The position numbers and the translations under genes were made by a program. Shown one piece after another: positions 1 to 6,911 of a stretch of DNA of 8,991 bases; within the stretch, counting starts at the first letter, position 1; every line of letters begins with the position of its first letter. The stretch covers positions 1 to 8,991 of the forward strand of contig JAHFSN010000056.1 in the NCBI GenBank assembly GCA_023265735.1, written 5' to 3'. The notes under the pieces are model-generated. The model was not told where the DNA came from. It saw only the letters and a list, made by a program, of their open reading frames with translations, and searched no databases. Source of the DNA: Spirochaetaceae bacterium (GTDB taxonomy: Bacteria > Spirochaetota > Spirochaetia > JABEVK01).

Positions 1-41
1 AGCAGGTCTCTCCGGGCCGTCTCGGTGGAAGGATTCATCGG

Positions 42-752
42 CTAGTCGCGCCGTCCGCCAAAGAGGCGGAGCAACATGAGGAACAGATTCACGAAGTCGA
101 GGTAGAGGGTCAGGGCCCCCAGAAGACCGAGCTTGCGAATCGCCGCTTCGTTTCCAGAGAGCTCTTCTTGGGCCTGCTTCAGTTTCCATGTATCATAGGC
201 GGTCAGGCCCGTGAACACGACCACTCCCACGAAACTGATGACATAGCCCAGGATATCGGACCTGAGGAAGAAGTTGACCAAGCCCGCGATGATGATGCCG
301 ATCAGCGCCATGAACAGGATGTTTCCCCACTTGGAAAGGTCGGCCTTGGTGCTCCAGCCGTAGAGGCTCATTCCGAAGAACATGGCCGAACACACGAAGA
401 AGGTACTGGCGATGCTGGACGCCGTGTAGATGAGGAAGATCACCGAAAGGGTCACCCCATTCAGGACAGAGTAGATGGCGAACAGAGCCAGCCCCGTTTC
501 GAACTTCAGGTCAAAGACCCGGGACGAAAGGTACCAAACCAGACCAAATTCCGCCACGATGAGGACAATCATCCCCACGGGGAATCCGCGGCCATTGCCG
601 AAGATCAGCTGAAGAAGCACCGGACTCTGGGCGGTGAAGAACGCTGCGAACGCCGTCAGCAGAATGGCGGCACCCATCCAGGCGTATACCTGATAGAGGA
701 ACCGCTTTTGAGTCAGGGCCGCCTGTTCAGAGGCGGCAAAGGATTGGGACAT
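42..752 (-). CDS. Bax inhibitor-1 (BI-1/YbhL/YccA) family integral membrane protein
   Basis: Multi-pass inner-membrane protein of 236 residues, the usual length for bacterial BI-1 (TMBIM-like) proteins. I see about seven hydrophobic segments, near residues 22-42, 57-76, 84-105, 110-130, 143-163, 168-189 and 205-230, after a short polar N-terminus. Family landmarks are a TKADLSKWG loop (135-143), TAYDTWKLK (184-192) with Asp187, and LYLDFVNLFLMLLRLFG near the C-terminus with Asp219. In the structurally studied homologue YetJ two C-terminal aspartates form a pH-sensitive gate for calcium leak; Asp187 and Asp219 are probably the equivalents (inference). In E. coli, YccA binds the FtsH protease, so a role in membrane-protein quality control is another possibility. 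The ATG start is well supported by a perfect Shine-Dalgarno. It is transcribed divergently from the rest of the window and no terminator is visible after its stop at the window edge. The family assignment is firm; the exact role is unknown. Confidence 0.93.
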   Translation of the reverse strand: MSQSFAASEQAALTQKRFLYQVYAWMGAAILLTAFAAFFTAQSPVLLQLIFGNGRGFPVGMIVLIVAEFGLVWYLSSRVFDLKFETGLALFAIYSVLNGVTLSVIFLIYTASSIASTFFVCSAMFFGMSLYGWSTKADLSKWGNILFMALIGIIIAGLVNFFLRSDILGYVISFVGVVVFTGLTAYDTWKLKQAQEELSGNEAAIRKLGLLGALTLYLDFVNLFLMLLRLFGGRRD

Positions 753-755
753 AGG

Positions 756-763
756 ACCTCCTT
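756..763 (-). promoter_or_regulatory. Strong Shine-Dalgarno for the BI-1 gene
   Basis: Read on the minus strand this is AAGGAGGT, an unbroken 8-nt complement of the 16S rRNA anti-Shine-Dalgarno, lying just before the ATG at 752-750. It fixes the start of the BI-1 gene and is the strongest ribosome binding site in the window. Confidence 0.8.
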
Positions 764-769
764 CTTCTC

Positions 770-798
770 AAAATACTGAAAAGGTCGGGGTCCATCAA
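770..798 (-). promoter_or_regulatory. Candidate sigma70-type promoter for the BI-1 gene
   Basis: On the minus strand TTGATG (plus 793-798) and TATTTT (plus 770-775) are separated by exactly 17 nt. Each matches the consensus at 4 of 6 positions. Transcription would begin near 763, giving a leader of only about 11 nt that starts at the Shine-Dalgarno. That is tight, so the true promoter may lie further upstream. Confidence 0.4.
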
Positions 799-866
799 GG
801 CGCGGGGCTTTCCGCCTGGGCTCCGATTGCCCTCCGAGACCTATGGATTTCGCGGGACTTCAACGG

Positions 867-872
867 TAGAAT
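867..872 (+). promoter_or_regulatory. Candidate -10 box (TAGAAT) just before the SH3 gene; possible leaderless start
   Basis: TAGAAT matches the TATAAT consensus at 5 of 6 positions and ends 7 nt before the ATG at 880, so transcription would start at or next to the start codon. There is no usable Shine-Dalgarno: the only G-rich run, AGGG at 873-876, is 3 nt from the ATG. The -35 is poor (TGGATT at 844-849, 3 of 6). The rest of the divergent gap shows no hairpin or other signal I can support. Confidence 0.35.
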
Positions 873-879
873 AGGGCCC

Positions 880-1347
880 ATGAAACGTTTTCTCGTTCCA
901 CTGATCGTGCTCCTTGCCCTGCCACTGGGGGCCGCCCCCGTTTCAGTCTTGGTCAAGGAAGCCTCGCTCTACGACCAGCCGTCGTCCGTAGCGAAGTTTC
1001 TCGGCAAGGTCCCCTATGGGACGCATCTGACCGTTCTAGCGACCAAGAATGGCTGGGGCCAGGTCAAAGCCGAGGGCTCGGGACTGTCCGGGTGGGTTCG
1101 CGCCCAGTCCTACACGACCAAGGACCTCAACCTGAAATCGGGAACCCAGGCTTCGGGGGTGTCGTCCACCGACGTTTCCCTTGCCGGCCGGGGGTTCACC
1201 GAGGAGATTGAGCAGGGCTACAAGGCCAAGAACCCGAACCTGGACTACGCCGACATCGACAAGCTGGAATCGCAATCGTATTCCGAGGCGGACCTCGACA
1301 AATTCCTGGCCGCCGGGGGCCTCAAGCCCGACGGAGGCCGCCCGTGA
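880..1347 (+). CDS. Exported bacterial SH3-domain protein
   Basis: Small secreted protein of 155 residues. Residues 1-19 form a classic signal peptide: a Lys-Arg start, a leucine-rich core, and likely cleavage around LGAA. Residues 21-78 resemble a bacterial SH3 (SH3_3/SH3b) fold, with short beta stretches and the hallmark Gly-Trp pairs at 59-60 (in KNGWGQV) and 71-72 (in LSGWVRA). Such domains often bind peptidoglycan peptides or ligands in the cell wall. The C-terminal part (about 100-155) is polar and acidic, begins AGRGFTEEIEQGYKAK and is predicted helical; I do not recognise it as a named domain. The stop codon overlaps the start of the M48 protease gene (GTGA), so the two are probably co-translated and may act together in the periplasm. 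Start chosen because the signal peptide begins there. Export and SH3 fold are likely; the ligand is unknown. Confidence 0.85.
   Translation: MKRFLVPLIVLLALPLGAAPVSVLVKEASLYDQPSSVAKFLGKVPYGTHLTVLATKNGWGQVKAEGSGLSGWVRAQSYTTKDLNLKSGTQASGVSSTDVSLAGRGFTEEIEQGYKAKNPNLDYADIDKLESQSYSEADLDKFLAAGGLKPDGGRP
1333..1337 (+). promoter_or_regulatory. Shine-Dalgarno for the M48 protease gene
   Basis: GGAGG lies 6 nt before the GTG at 1344, inside the last codons of the SH3 gene. It supports the GTG start and translational coupling through the 4-nt GTGA overlap. Confidence 0.7.
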
Positions 1348-2264
1348 ACTCTCCGCAATTCCGACTTGCCGCCCTCGTGCTCATTCTTTGTGGCTCCTCC
1401 CTGGGCGCCTTCGACCTGGGGAACGTTCCGATTCCCAAGGATCTCCCGGCTCCGGTGGTCATCCCCGAGTCGGTCAAGAAGACGGTCGATTTGGCAAAAA
1501 GGTCCAACGATTCTTTGGAAAAGGCCAACGAGGATTTGACACCGCTGCAGCAGTACTACCTGGGCCGGGCCTTCGGCGCCACGATTCTCGAGTCTCGAAA
1601 GCCCGTAGACAACGCCAAAGCCAACGCGTACGTCAACGAACTGGGGCAGGCGCTGGTTCAGGCTTCGGAGCAGCCCGCCACGTATTCCGGATATCGATTC
1701 CAGATTGTCGATTCGGCCGAAATCAACGCGTTCTCTGGACCTGGCGGATTCATCTTCATCAGCAAGGGACTGGTGAAACTCACCCACGACGAGGGGGAGT
1801 TGGCGGCCGTTCTGGCCCACGAGATCGGCCATGTGGCCTTGGAACACGGCGTGAAGGCCATCCAGAAGGATAGGCAGACCGGCGCCCTCGTGGGTATCGG
1901 TGCCGACGCGGCGAAGACTTACGGGTCCGACGACGCGAAGGGGCTCGCCGCGTCCTTCGAAAGTTCCGTGACCGACCTCACCAAGAACATTGTGGACAAA
2001 GGGTACTCCCGGGAAACGGAGTTTGAGGCCGACGCCCGGGCGGTGACGGTGCTGCGGCGGGCCGGCTATTCCCCCAGGTCCCTGGTCTCGATGTTGGAGG
2101 AGCTGAAGAAGCAGCCCCAGGGAAACCCGGTGGGCTTCGCCAAGACCCATCCGGCGCCCCAGGATCGCATCACCCAGGCCTCGAAACTGGTGGCCGGTGA
2201 CCCGGTTCCCAAGGGGACCCCTGCCCAGGCGAAGCGGTTCAAAGCCGCGCTGGACGGTCTCTGA
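1344..2264 (+). CDS. Periplasmic M48 family zinc metalloprotease (BepA/LoiP-like)
   Basis: Zinc-dependent endopeptidase of 306 residues. An N-terminal hydrophobic signal (about residues 7-22, ending SLGA) predicts export; Cys16 is not in a good lipobox, so a soluble periplasmic form is favoured over a lipoprotein. The catalytic motif AHEIGHVALEHG holds zinc ligands His159 and His163 and catalytic Glu160; the third ligand is Glu226 in EFEADARA. Upstream, INAFSGPGGFIFISKGLV is the substrate-cleft strand typical of M48 proteases, and GFAKTHPAPQDRI near the C-terminus matches the conserved family ending. No TPR domain follows, unlike E. coli BepA, so it is nearer LoiP/YcaL in layout. Relatives degrade misassembled outer-membrane proteins. 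The GTG start has a good GGAGG and overlaps the SH3 gene, whose product may be a partner (inference). Family call is very secure; substrate unknown. Confidence 0.95.
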   Translation: MNSPQFRLAALVLILCGSSLGAFDLGNVPIPKDLPAPVVIPESVKKTVDLAKRSNDSLEKANEDLTPLQQYYLGRAFGATILESRKPVDNAKANAYVNELGQALVQASEQPATYSGYRFQIVDSAEINAFSGPGGFIFISKGLVKLTHDEGELAAVLAHEIGHVALEHGVKAIQKDRQTGALVGIGADAAKTYGSDDAKGLAASFESSVTDLTKNIVDKGYSRETEFEADARAVTVLRRAGYSPRSLVSMLEELKKQPQGNPVGFAKTHPAPQDRITQASKLVAGDPVPKGTPAQAKRFKAALDGL

Positions 2265-2265
2265 G

Positions 2266-4269
2266 GTGGTCAAACCGGTCCGTTCTCGGTCCCTCGTCGT
2301 TGCCCTGGGAGTCGGTTTGGCCGCGGCCTTGCTGGTCGAGATTCTCTGGTCTGCGCACGCCCTTGACCTCTTCGAGAACGGTCTCTGGGACCTGCGGGCC
2401 CGAACTTTGGCACGCCCCGCCGCGACCACCAGCCAGGTGGATGTCATCGTTCTGGACCAAGGGAGTCTGGACTGGGCCGATCAAGACCAGGGGCAGACCT
2501 GGCCCTGGCCGAGGGAATACTACGCCGTGCTGGCGGACTTCTTGTCCCAGGCCCACGCGAAGGCCCTGGTCTTCGACGTCATCTACGACCAGTCTTCTAC
2601 CTTTGGCGGAGACGATGAGAAATTCGCCAAGGCCCTGAAACGGATGGGCCGGGCGGTGCTGGCCGAGGCCGTGCTGCACACCGACAAGGGGCTGATCGTC
2701 AACCGCCCCGTGGAGCCCCTGGCGTCGTCGGCCGCCGTTCTGGGGCACGTGGGGGCCAGCCAAGACTCCGACGGCGTGAACCGGCGCGTCCAGCCCTTCG
2801 TCCAGCTCTCCGACGGAACTTGGATTCCGGGCTTGGCCGTGGCCGCCTGGGAGTTGGGGACGGGAAAACACATGGATCCGTCCCCTGACCCCGCCATCCT
2901 GAGGTATCGGGGTCCCCAGGCGACCCACCAGCGCTATTCGGCCCGGGAGGTGATCAACTCGGCCATCCTCCTCAGCCAGGGTCAGAAGCCCACGTTGTCT
3001 CCCGAGGTTTTCCGGGACCACTATGTGTTTTTCGGATTCTCAGCCCAGGGCCTTCTCGACCTGCGGCCCAGCCCCGTCGACCCCAAGTACCCAGGGGTGG
3101 AGGTTCACGCCACCTATCTGGACAACCTACTGGCCGGAGACGTTGTCCATCCTCTTCCCTGGGGCTGGGCGGCCTTCCTCGTCCTCACTGTGTCTCTCGT
3201 CGCGGCGGTGGCCGTGGGAAAGATCCGGAGGGCCGTGGCCCTTGTCCCGGTCTTTCTTCTCGCTCTGGCTGTCCCTTCGGCGGCGGGCTGGCTGGCCTAC
3301 GAGGCGAGCTGGTGGTGGCCGGTGGTCCCTCCGGCCCTCGCTGCTGTCGTGGCCGGCGTAGTCATGCTCCTCATCAATTATGCCGGAGAAGGCCGGCAGA
3401 AGCGGTTCATTCAGAACGCTTTCGGTCAGTACCTGAGCCCCGAAGTGATCAAGCGGCTGGTGGCCGATCCCGGCCAGCTTCAGCTGGGCGGCGAGAAACG
3501 GTGCCTTTCCATCTTCTTCAGCGATGTGGCCGGGTTCACCTCCATCAGCGAGAAGCTCGATCCCATCGGCCTGACGTCGCTCCTCAACGACTACCTGAGC
3601 GAGATGACCTCGATTATCTACGCCTACGGGGGAACCATCGACAAGTACGAGGGCGACGCCATCATCGCCTTTTGGAATGCCCCGCTTGACCTTCCCGACC
3701 ATGCCCTCCGGGCCGTCCGGGCATCCTTGGAGTGCCAACGCCGTCTGGCTGAGATCCAACCCCGACTCCAGAAACTCTCGGGTCGTCCCGTTCTGGCGCG
3801 CATCGGGCTCAACTCGGGCGACGTCGTCATTGGGAACATGGGTTCGAGCCAGCGGTTCAACTACACCTTCCTGGGCGACGCGGGAAATCTGGCCAGCCGT
3901 CTCGAGGGGATTAACAAGCTCTTCGGCACCATGTTCCTGGCCAGCGAGTTTACCAAGGCCCTGGCCGGTGAAGCGGAAGACCTGTATTGGCGGGAGATCA
4001 GCCGGGTTCGGGTCGTGGGCAAGAAGCTGCCGGTTACGGTGTTTGAGCCCCTCGAGAAGGCGGACGCCGAGGCGAGGCGCTCGGTTCTGGAGACCTTCGA
4101 CAGGGGACTTCGTGCCTACTACCGGGGAGACTTCACGGACGCCCTGGCCGTCTTTGAGGCCCAGGCGGACGTCGATGTTCCGTCGGCCCGCTACGCCGAT
4201 CGCGTTCGGGAACTGATGACCGATCCTCCCTCCGACTGGGAGGGCGTTTGGGACGCCAAGGAAAAGTGA
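2266..4269 (+). CDS. CHASE2-domain class III adenylate cyclase
   Basis: Membrane receptor cyclase of 667 residues, predicted to convert ATP to cAMP. Order: one membrane segment (about 8-29), an extracytoplasmic CHASE2 sensor (about 32-295) with the hallmark GFSAQGLLDLRPSP and PGVEVHATYLDNLL stretches, three closely packed membrane segments (about 299-318, 323-345, 347-370), a short linker (FGQYLSPEVIKRL), then the cyclase domain. Metal-binding Asp420 (FFSDVAGFTSISE) and Asp464, purine-selecting Lys460 (IDKYEGDA) and Thr534 (YTFLGD), and transition-state Asn541 and Arg545 (GNLASRLE) are all present. Lys with Thr marks a class IIIb adenylate, not guanylate, cyclase. A TPR-like tail ends in DPPSDWEGV. 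I chose the GTG at 2266, 1 nt after the protease stop, with GGACGG 8 nt upstream. An in-frame ATG at 2197 would overlap the protease by 68 nt and add 23 residues that look like out-of-frame coding. The CHASE2 ligand is unknown. Confidence 0.95.
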   Translation: MVKPVRSRSLVVALGVGLAAALLVEILWSAHALDLFENGLWDLRARTLARPAATTSQVDVIVLDQGSLDWADQDQGQTWPWPREYYAVLADFLSQAHAKALVFDVIYDQSSTFGGDDEKFAKALKRMGRAVLAEAVLHTDKGLIVNRPVEPLASSAAVLGHVGASQDSDGVNRRVQPFVQLSDGTWIPGLAVAAWELGTGKHMDPSPDPAILRYRGPQATHQRYSAREVINSAILLSQGQKPTLSPEVFRDHYVFFGFSAQGLLDLRPSPVDPKYPGVEVHATYLDNLLAGDVVHPLPWGWAAFLVLTVSLVAAVAVGKIRRAVALVPVFLLALAVPSAAGWLAYEASWWWPVVPPALAAVVAGVVMLLINYAGEGRQKRFIQNAFGQYLSPEVIKRLVADPGQLQLGGEKRCLSIFFSDVAGFTSISEKLDPIGLTSLLNDYLSEMTSIIYAYGGTIDKYEGDAIIAFWNAPLDLPDHALRAVRASLECQRRLAEIQPRLQKLSGRPVLARIGLNSGDVVIGNMGSSQRFNYTFLGDAGNLASRLEGINKLFGTMFLASEFTKALAGEAEDLYWREISRVRVVGKKLPVTVFEPLEKADAEARRSVLETFDRGLRAYYRGDFTDALAVFEAQADVDVPSARYADRVRELMTDPPSDWEGVWDAKEK

Positions 4270-4278
4270 GACAGAACG

Positions 4279-5178
4279 TTGTTCCTCTACTGCCTCGTTA
4301 ACCCTGGCTTCGAAGGCCGTCTCAAGGAAGAGGCCTCGGTTCGAGCTCCGTTTCTCCACCCCAGCTTCTCACGGCCCGGATTTGTGACCTTCAAGGTCCT
4401 CGAACCCCGCCCGGTTCCGCGTATGACTTTCGCGAGAGTCCTGGGAGAATTTGTGGGCAAGGGCGGTGAAGAGGATCTCCCGGGAGCCCTGGCCGAGGGT
4501 AAGGGAAGGTTCATCCATCGGTTCCGGCTCGCCGAGGGCAGGGGGTCCGGTCCCGATGCCCCCCTCGGATCCGAGATCCTTGACGTGGTCGAAGTTGCCG
4601 AGGGCCAATTCTGGTGGGGGCATAGGAAGGTGGGCCCCTGGGATTGGGGCTGTCCCGGCGGAGTTCCGAACCTGGTCCTGCCCGAGCTAGCCCCATCCCG
4701 GGCGTGGCTCAAGCTGGAAGAGATGCTGTTGTGGTCCCGTTGGGCGCCGCCCCCGGGCACCGGGGCCCTGGAACTGGGTTCGGCCCCAGGAGGGGCCAGC
4801 TGGGCCCTCCTCAACCGGGGACTCCGGGTGATCGGCGTCGACGTCGCGCCCATGGCTGCTGTCTGCCTCGACCACCCGGCCTACTCCCACCTGGGTCTTT
4901 CGGTCAGGGATGTGCGAAAGAAGGACCTTCCGCACCCGGTCGAGGTGCTCTTCTGCGATCTTGGTCTCAAACCCGTGGAGGCCGTACCGCAAATTCGGCA
5001 CTTCTGCCACATCTTGCCGTCCCTGAAGCGGGTCTACTACACCCTGAAGATGGGCGAAGGACTGGATACCAGGAACCTCGACGGCTGGAAGGATGCCTTT
5101 GTGAAGATGGGATTCTCGGTGCAAACCACCCATTTGCCCTCGAATCGCCTGGAAATCTTCCTTCTCGCCACACGATAA
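4279..5178 (+). CDS. RlmM-like 23S rRNA ribose 2'-O-methyltransferase (FtsJ fold)
   Basis: SAM-dependent RNA methyltransferase of 299 residues. The N-terminus (LYCLVNPGFEGRLKEE) resembles that of E. coli RlmM, which methylates the 2'-OH of C2498 in 23S rRNA. The second half is a Rossmann-type FtsJ domain: SRAWLKLEEMLLW, then the SAM-binding loop ALELGSAPGGASW (about 161-173), then VIGVDVAPMA. The Lys-Asp-Lys-Glu tetrad expected of FtsJ-type 2'-O-methyltransferases is present as Lys145 (WLKLEE), Asp227 (LFCDLG), Lys257 (YTLKMG) and Glu292 (RLEIFLL). It is shorter than E. coli RlmM (about 366), mostly in the N-terminal substrate-binding half. TTG at 4279 is the only start I can defend; it follows the cyclase stop by 9 nt and lacks a clear Shine-Dalgarno, so it probably depends on coupling. 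The enzyme class is secure; the exact target nucleotide is inferred by homology. Confidence 0.85.
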   Translation: MFLYCLVNPGFEGRLKEEASVRAPFLHPSFSRPGFVTFKVLEPRPVPRMTFARVLGEFVGKGGEEDLPGALAEGKGRFIHRFRLAEGRGSGPDAPLGSEILDVVEVAEGQFWWGHRKVGPWDWGCPGGVPNLVLPELAPSRAWLKLEEMLLWSRWAPPPGTGALELGSAPGGASWALLNRGLRVIGVDVAPMAAVCLDHPAYSHLGLSVRDVRKKDLPHPVEVLFCDLGLKPVEAVPQIRHFCHILPSLKRVYYTLKMGEGLDTRNLDGWKDAFVKMGFSVQTTHLPSNRLEIFLLATR

Positions 5179-5220
5179 AACGTTCCATGCGAACCGACGA
5201 AGGAATCCTTTTCTGAATTC

Positions 5221-5249
5221 TTTACAAAGTCACTCAGGAACGATAGACT
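5221..5249 (+). promoter_or_regulatory. Candidate sigma70-type promoter for the second cyclase run
   Basis: TTTACA (5221-5226, 5 of 6 to TTGACA) and TAGACT (5244-5249, 4 of 6 to TATAAT) are exactly 17 nt apart. They sit in the only sizeable gap between plus-strand genes, a locally AT-rich stretch. Transcription would start near 5256, which is the GTG start codon itself, implying a leaderless mRNA. The only Shine-Dalgarno-like bases, AGGAA at 5236-5240, are too far (15 nt) from the GTG. No terminator-like hairpin with a T-run is visible in 5179-5255, so readthrough from upstream is also possible. Confidence 0.5.
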
Positions 5250-5255
5250 AACCGC

Positions 5256-6911
5256 GTGAACCTTCGATTAAAGATATTACTAATAGTTTTGCCTATTCTC
5301 ATCGTGTCTATGGTGTTGGCCGGGGTCTCCTCCTATTTCACGGCCACCAATGGCATTTCCCGGGTGGCGACCGAGCTCCTGAGCTTCAAGGCGGCGGAGC
5401 TGGAAAAGTACGTGCAGGGCCAGTGGAATCTCCTCGTCGAAAACGGGTTCACCGAGCGGCCTGACATGGTGGCGGCGACCCAGGCCGGTATCCTCACCTT
5501 TGCCCAGGGACTTCAGCGTAGTTCCACAGAGGTGATCTTGGCCCTCGACGAAACGGGGACCATAACGATGAAGACGGCCAATGTTTCGCTGCAGCCGGGT
5601 GAGGCCAAGCTGCTGGTGGAACGGGCCAGCGCGCGGTCTCCCGACCTCGCGGTGAAGGTGGGCGGAGTCGACCGGGTGGCCCGGGGATTTCCTTTCGCCC
5701 CATTCCATTGGGTCGTTCTGGTCACGGAAGAGAAGAAATCCTTCTACAGCGACGTGGACCGGATCACCCGAGAAACGTCCATCATCCTGGTGGCGTCGGT
5801 GGTGGTGGCCATCTTCCTGCTGCTGATCTTTATCCGCTTCATCTCGCGACCGCTGGAAGGCCTGGTCCAGACCATGCGCTCGGTCATTACCTCGGGCGAC
5901 CTCACTCAGAAGGTCTCTGTCGAGTACCCCGACGAGATTGGACACGTCTCGCACACGTTCAACCTCATGATTGAGGAACTGGAGCGGGCATATTCCCAGA
6001 TCAAGAAGTTCGCCTTCGAGGCGGTCCTTGCCCAGAAGAAAGAGGCGAAGATCCGCCACATCTTCCAGAAATATGTTCCCCAGGAACTGATTGACCGGTT
6101 CTTTCAGAACCCCGAGTCAATGCTCGTGGGCGAGAACCGAACCCTGGCCGTTCTGTTTTCTGACATCCGAAGCTTCACAACGATCTCAGAGTCCATGGCG
6201 CCCGACGACTTGGTGCATTCGCTGAACCGGTACTTCAATGTGATGGTCGACATCATCATGGCCAGAAACGGCATCATCGACAAATACATCGGCGATGCCA
6301 TCATGGCGTTCTTCGGCGCCCCCGTGAAACACGACGACGATGCCCTCAACTCGTTGGTCTCGGCGTTCGAGATGATCGAGGCCCTCCATGAGTTCAACGC
6401 CCAACAGATTGCCCTGGGCAAGCCGGAATTCAAGATCGGCATCGGCATCAACTACGGGCTAGTCACGGTGGGCAACATCGGGAGCGAGAAGAAGATGGAC
6501 TACACCGTCATCGGTGACATGGTCAATCTGGCTTCCCGTCTCGAGGGGCTGACCAAGCCCTACCACGCCGAACTGGTGTTCGCCGAGTTTCTCTGGGAAG
6601 AGGTCAAGGACGCCTACCCCTGCCGGCTTCTGGATGCGGTGGCGGTCAAGGGAAAGACGAAGGGCGTGCGGATCTTCACCGCCAAGGCCCGGCTTTCCGA
6701 CGCGGAGTCCCTGGCGTGGCCCCTGCACAACGAAGGCATGGAACTGTACTTCGACCGGCGTTTCGACGAAGCGGCCCAGAAATTCCGGGCCGCCCTCGGC
6801 CACCTGCCCCAGGACTGGTCGGCCAGCACGCTTCTGGCCCGATGCCAGGACTATCAGAAGGATCCCCCGCCCGCCGACTGGGACGGGGTGGAAATCATGA
6901 AGACCAAATAG
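5256..6911 (+). CDS. Cache-HAMP transmembrane class III adenylate cyclase
   Basis: Receptor-type cyclase of 551 residues predicted to make cAMP. Order: membrane segment (about 5-28); extracytoplasmic region of about 140 residues (30-170), probably a single Cache sensor, with strand-like VILALDETGTITMK and PFHWVVLVTEEKKSFY; second membrane segment (175-196); HAMP domain (about 197-250, RPLEGLVQTMRSV to PDEIGHVSHTFNLM); a coiled-coil linker (245-268); then the cyclase domain. Catalytic residues are complete: Asp303 and Asp347 for metal, Lys343 (IDKYIGDA) and Thr417 (YTVIGD) for adenine, Asn424 and Arg428 (NLASRLE) for the transition state, giving class IIIb. The tail (about 475-551) is TPR-like and ends in DPPPADWDGV, like the CHASE2 cyclase. 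The first ten codons are unusually AT-rich (TTA, ATA, CTA). The GTG start has no usable Shine-Dalgarno but a promoter candidate right before it. An exported barrel-like protein follows within about 12 nt. Ligand unknown. Confidence 0.95.
   Translation: MNLRLKILLIVLPILIVSMVLAGVSSYFTATNGISRVATELLSFKAAELEKYVQGQWNLLVENGFTERPDMVAATQAGILTFAQGLQRSSTEVILALDETGTITMKTANVSLQPGEAKLLVERASARSPDLAVKVGGVDRVARGFPFAPFHWVVLVTEEKKSFYSDVDRITRETSIILVASVVVAIFLLLIFIRFISRPLEGLVQTMRSVITSGDLTQKVSVEYPDEIGHVSHTFNLMIEELERAYSQIKKFAFEAVLAQKKEAKIRHIFQKYVPQELIDRFFQNPESMLVGENRTLAVLFSDIRSFTTISESMAPDDLVHSLNRYFNVMVDIIMARNGIIDKYIGDAIMAFFGAPVKHDDDALNSLVSAFEMIEALHEFNAQQIALGKPEFKIGIGINYGLVTVGNIGSEKKMDYTVIGDMVNLASRLEGLTKPYHAELVFAEFLWEEVKDAYPCRLLDAVAVKGKTKGVRIFTAKARLSDAESLAWPLHNEGMELYFDRRFDEAAQKFRAALGHLPQDWSASTLLARCQDYQKDPPPADWDGVEIMKTK

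Noticed and set aside
1..45. Possible 3' end of a convergent plus-strand gene, ending at TAG 43-45 and sharing CTAG with the BI-1 stop
   Set aside because: Only 14 residues are visible and they carry no recognisable signature. The overlap of both stops is neat but could be chance; upstream sequence is needed.
168..779. Plus-strand open frame of 203 codons opposite the BI-1 gene
   Set aside because: The minus strand encodes a clear BI-1 protein with a perfect Shine-Dalgarno; the plus product is a charged, His/Glu-rich shadow of a membrane protein.
2197..2265. Upstream ATG start for the CHASE2 cyclase
   Set aside because: It would add 23 basic, Pro-rich residues encoded out of frame within the end of the protease gene; the GTG at 2266 gives the usual spacing for this run.
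1245..2447. Minus-strand open frame of 400 codons opposite the SH3, M48 and first cyclase genes
   Set aside because: It lies wholly opposite genes with clear catalytic motifs. The product is Arg/Gly/Pro-rich with no recognisable domain, as expected for an antisense shadow in GC-rich DNA.
3127..4359. Minus-strand open frame of 410 codons opposite the CHASE2 cyclase
   Set aside because: It is opposite intact cyclase motifs, low-complexity in composition and without a ribosome binding site or domain; a shadow of third-position G/C bias.
5179..5255. Rho-independent terminator after the RlmM-like gene
   Set aside because: AAGGAATCCTT is a small palindrome with essentially no loop, and CGTTCC (5181-5186) with GGAACG (5237-5242) is only a 6-bp pair 50 nt apart; neither has a following T-run.
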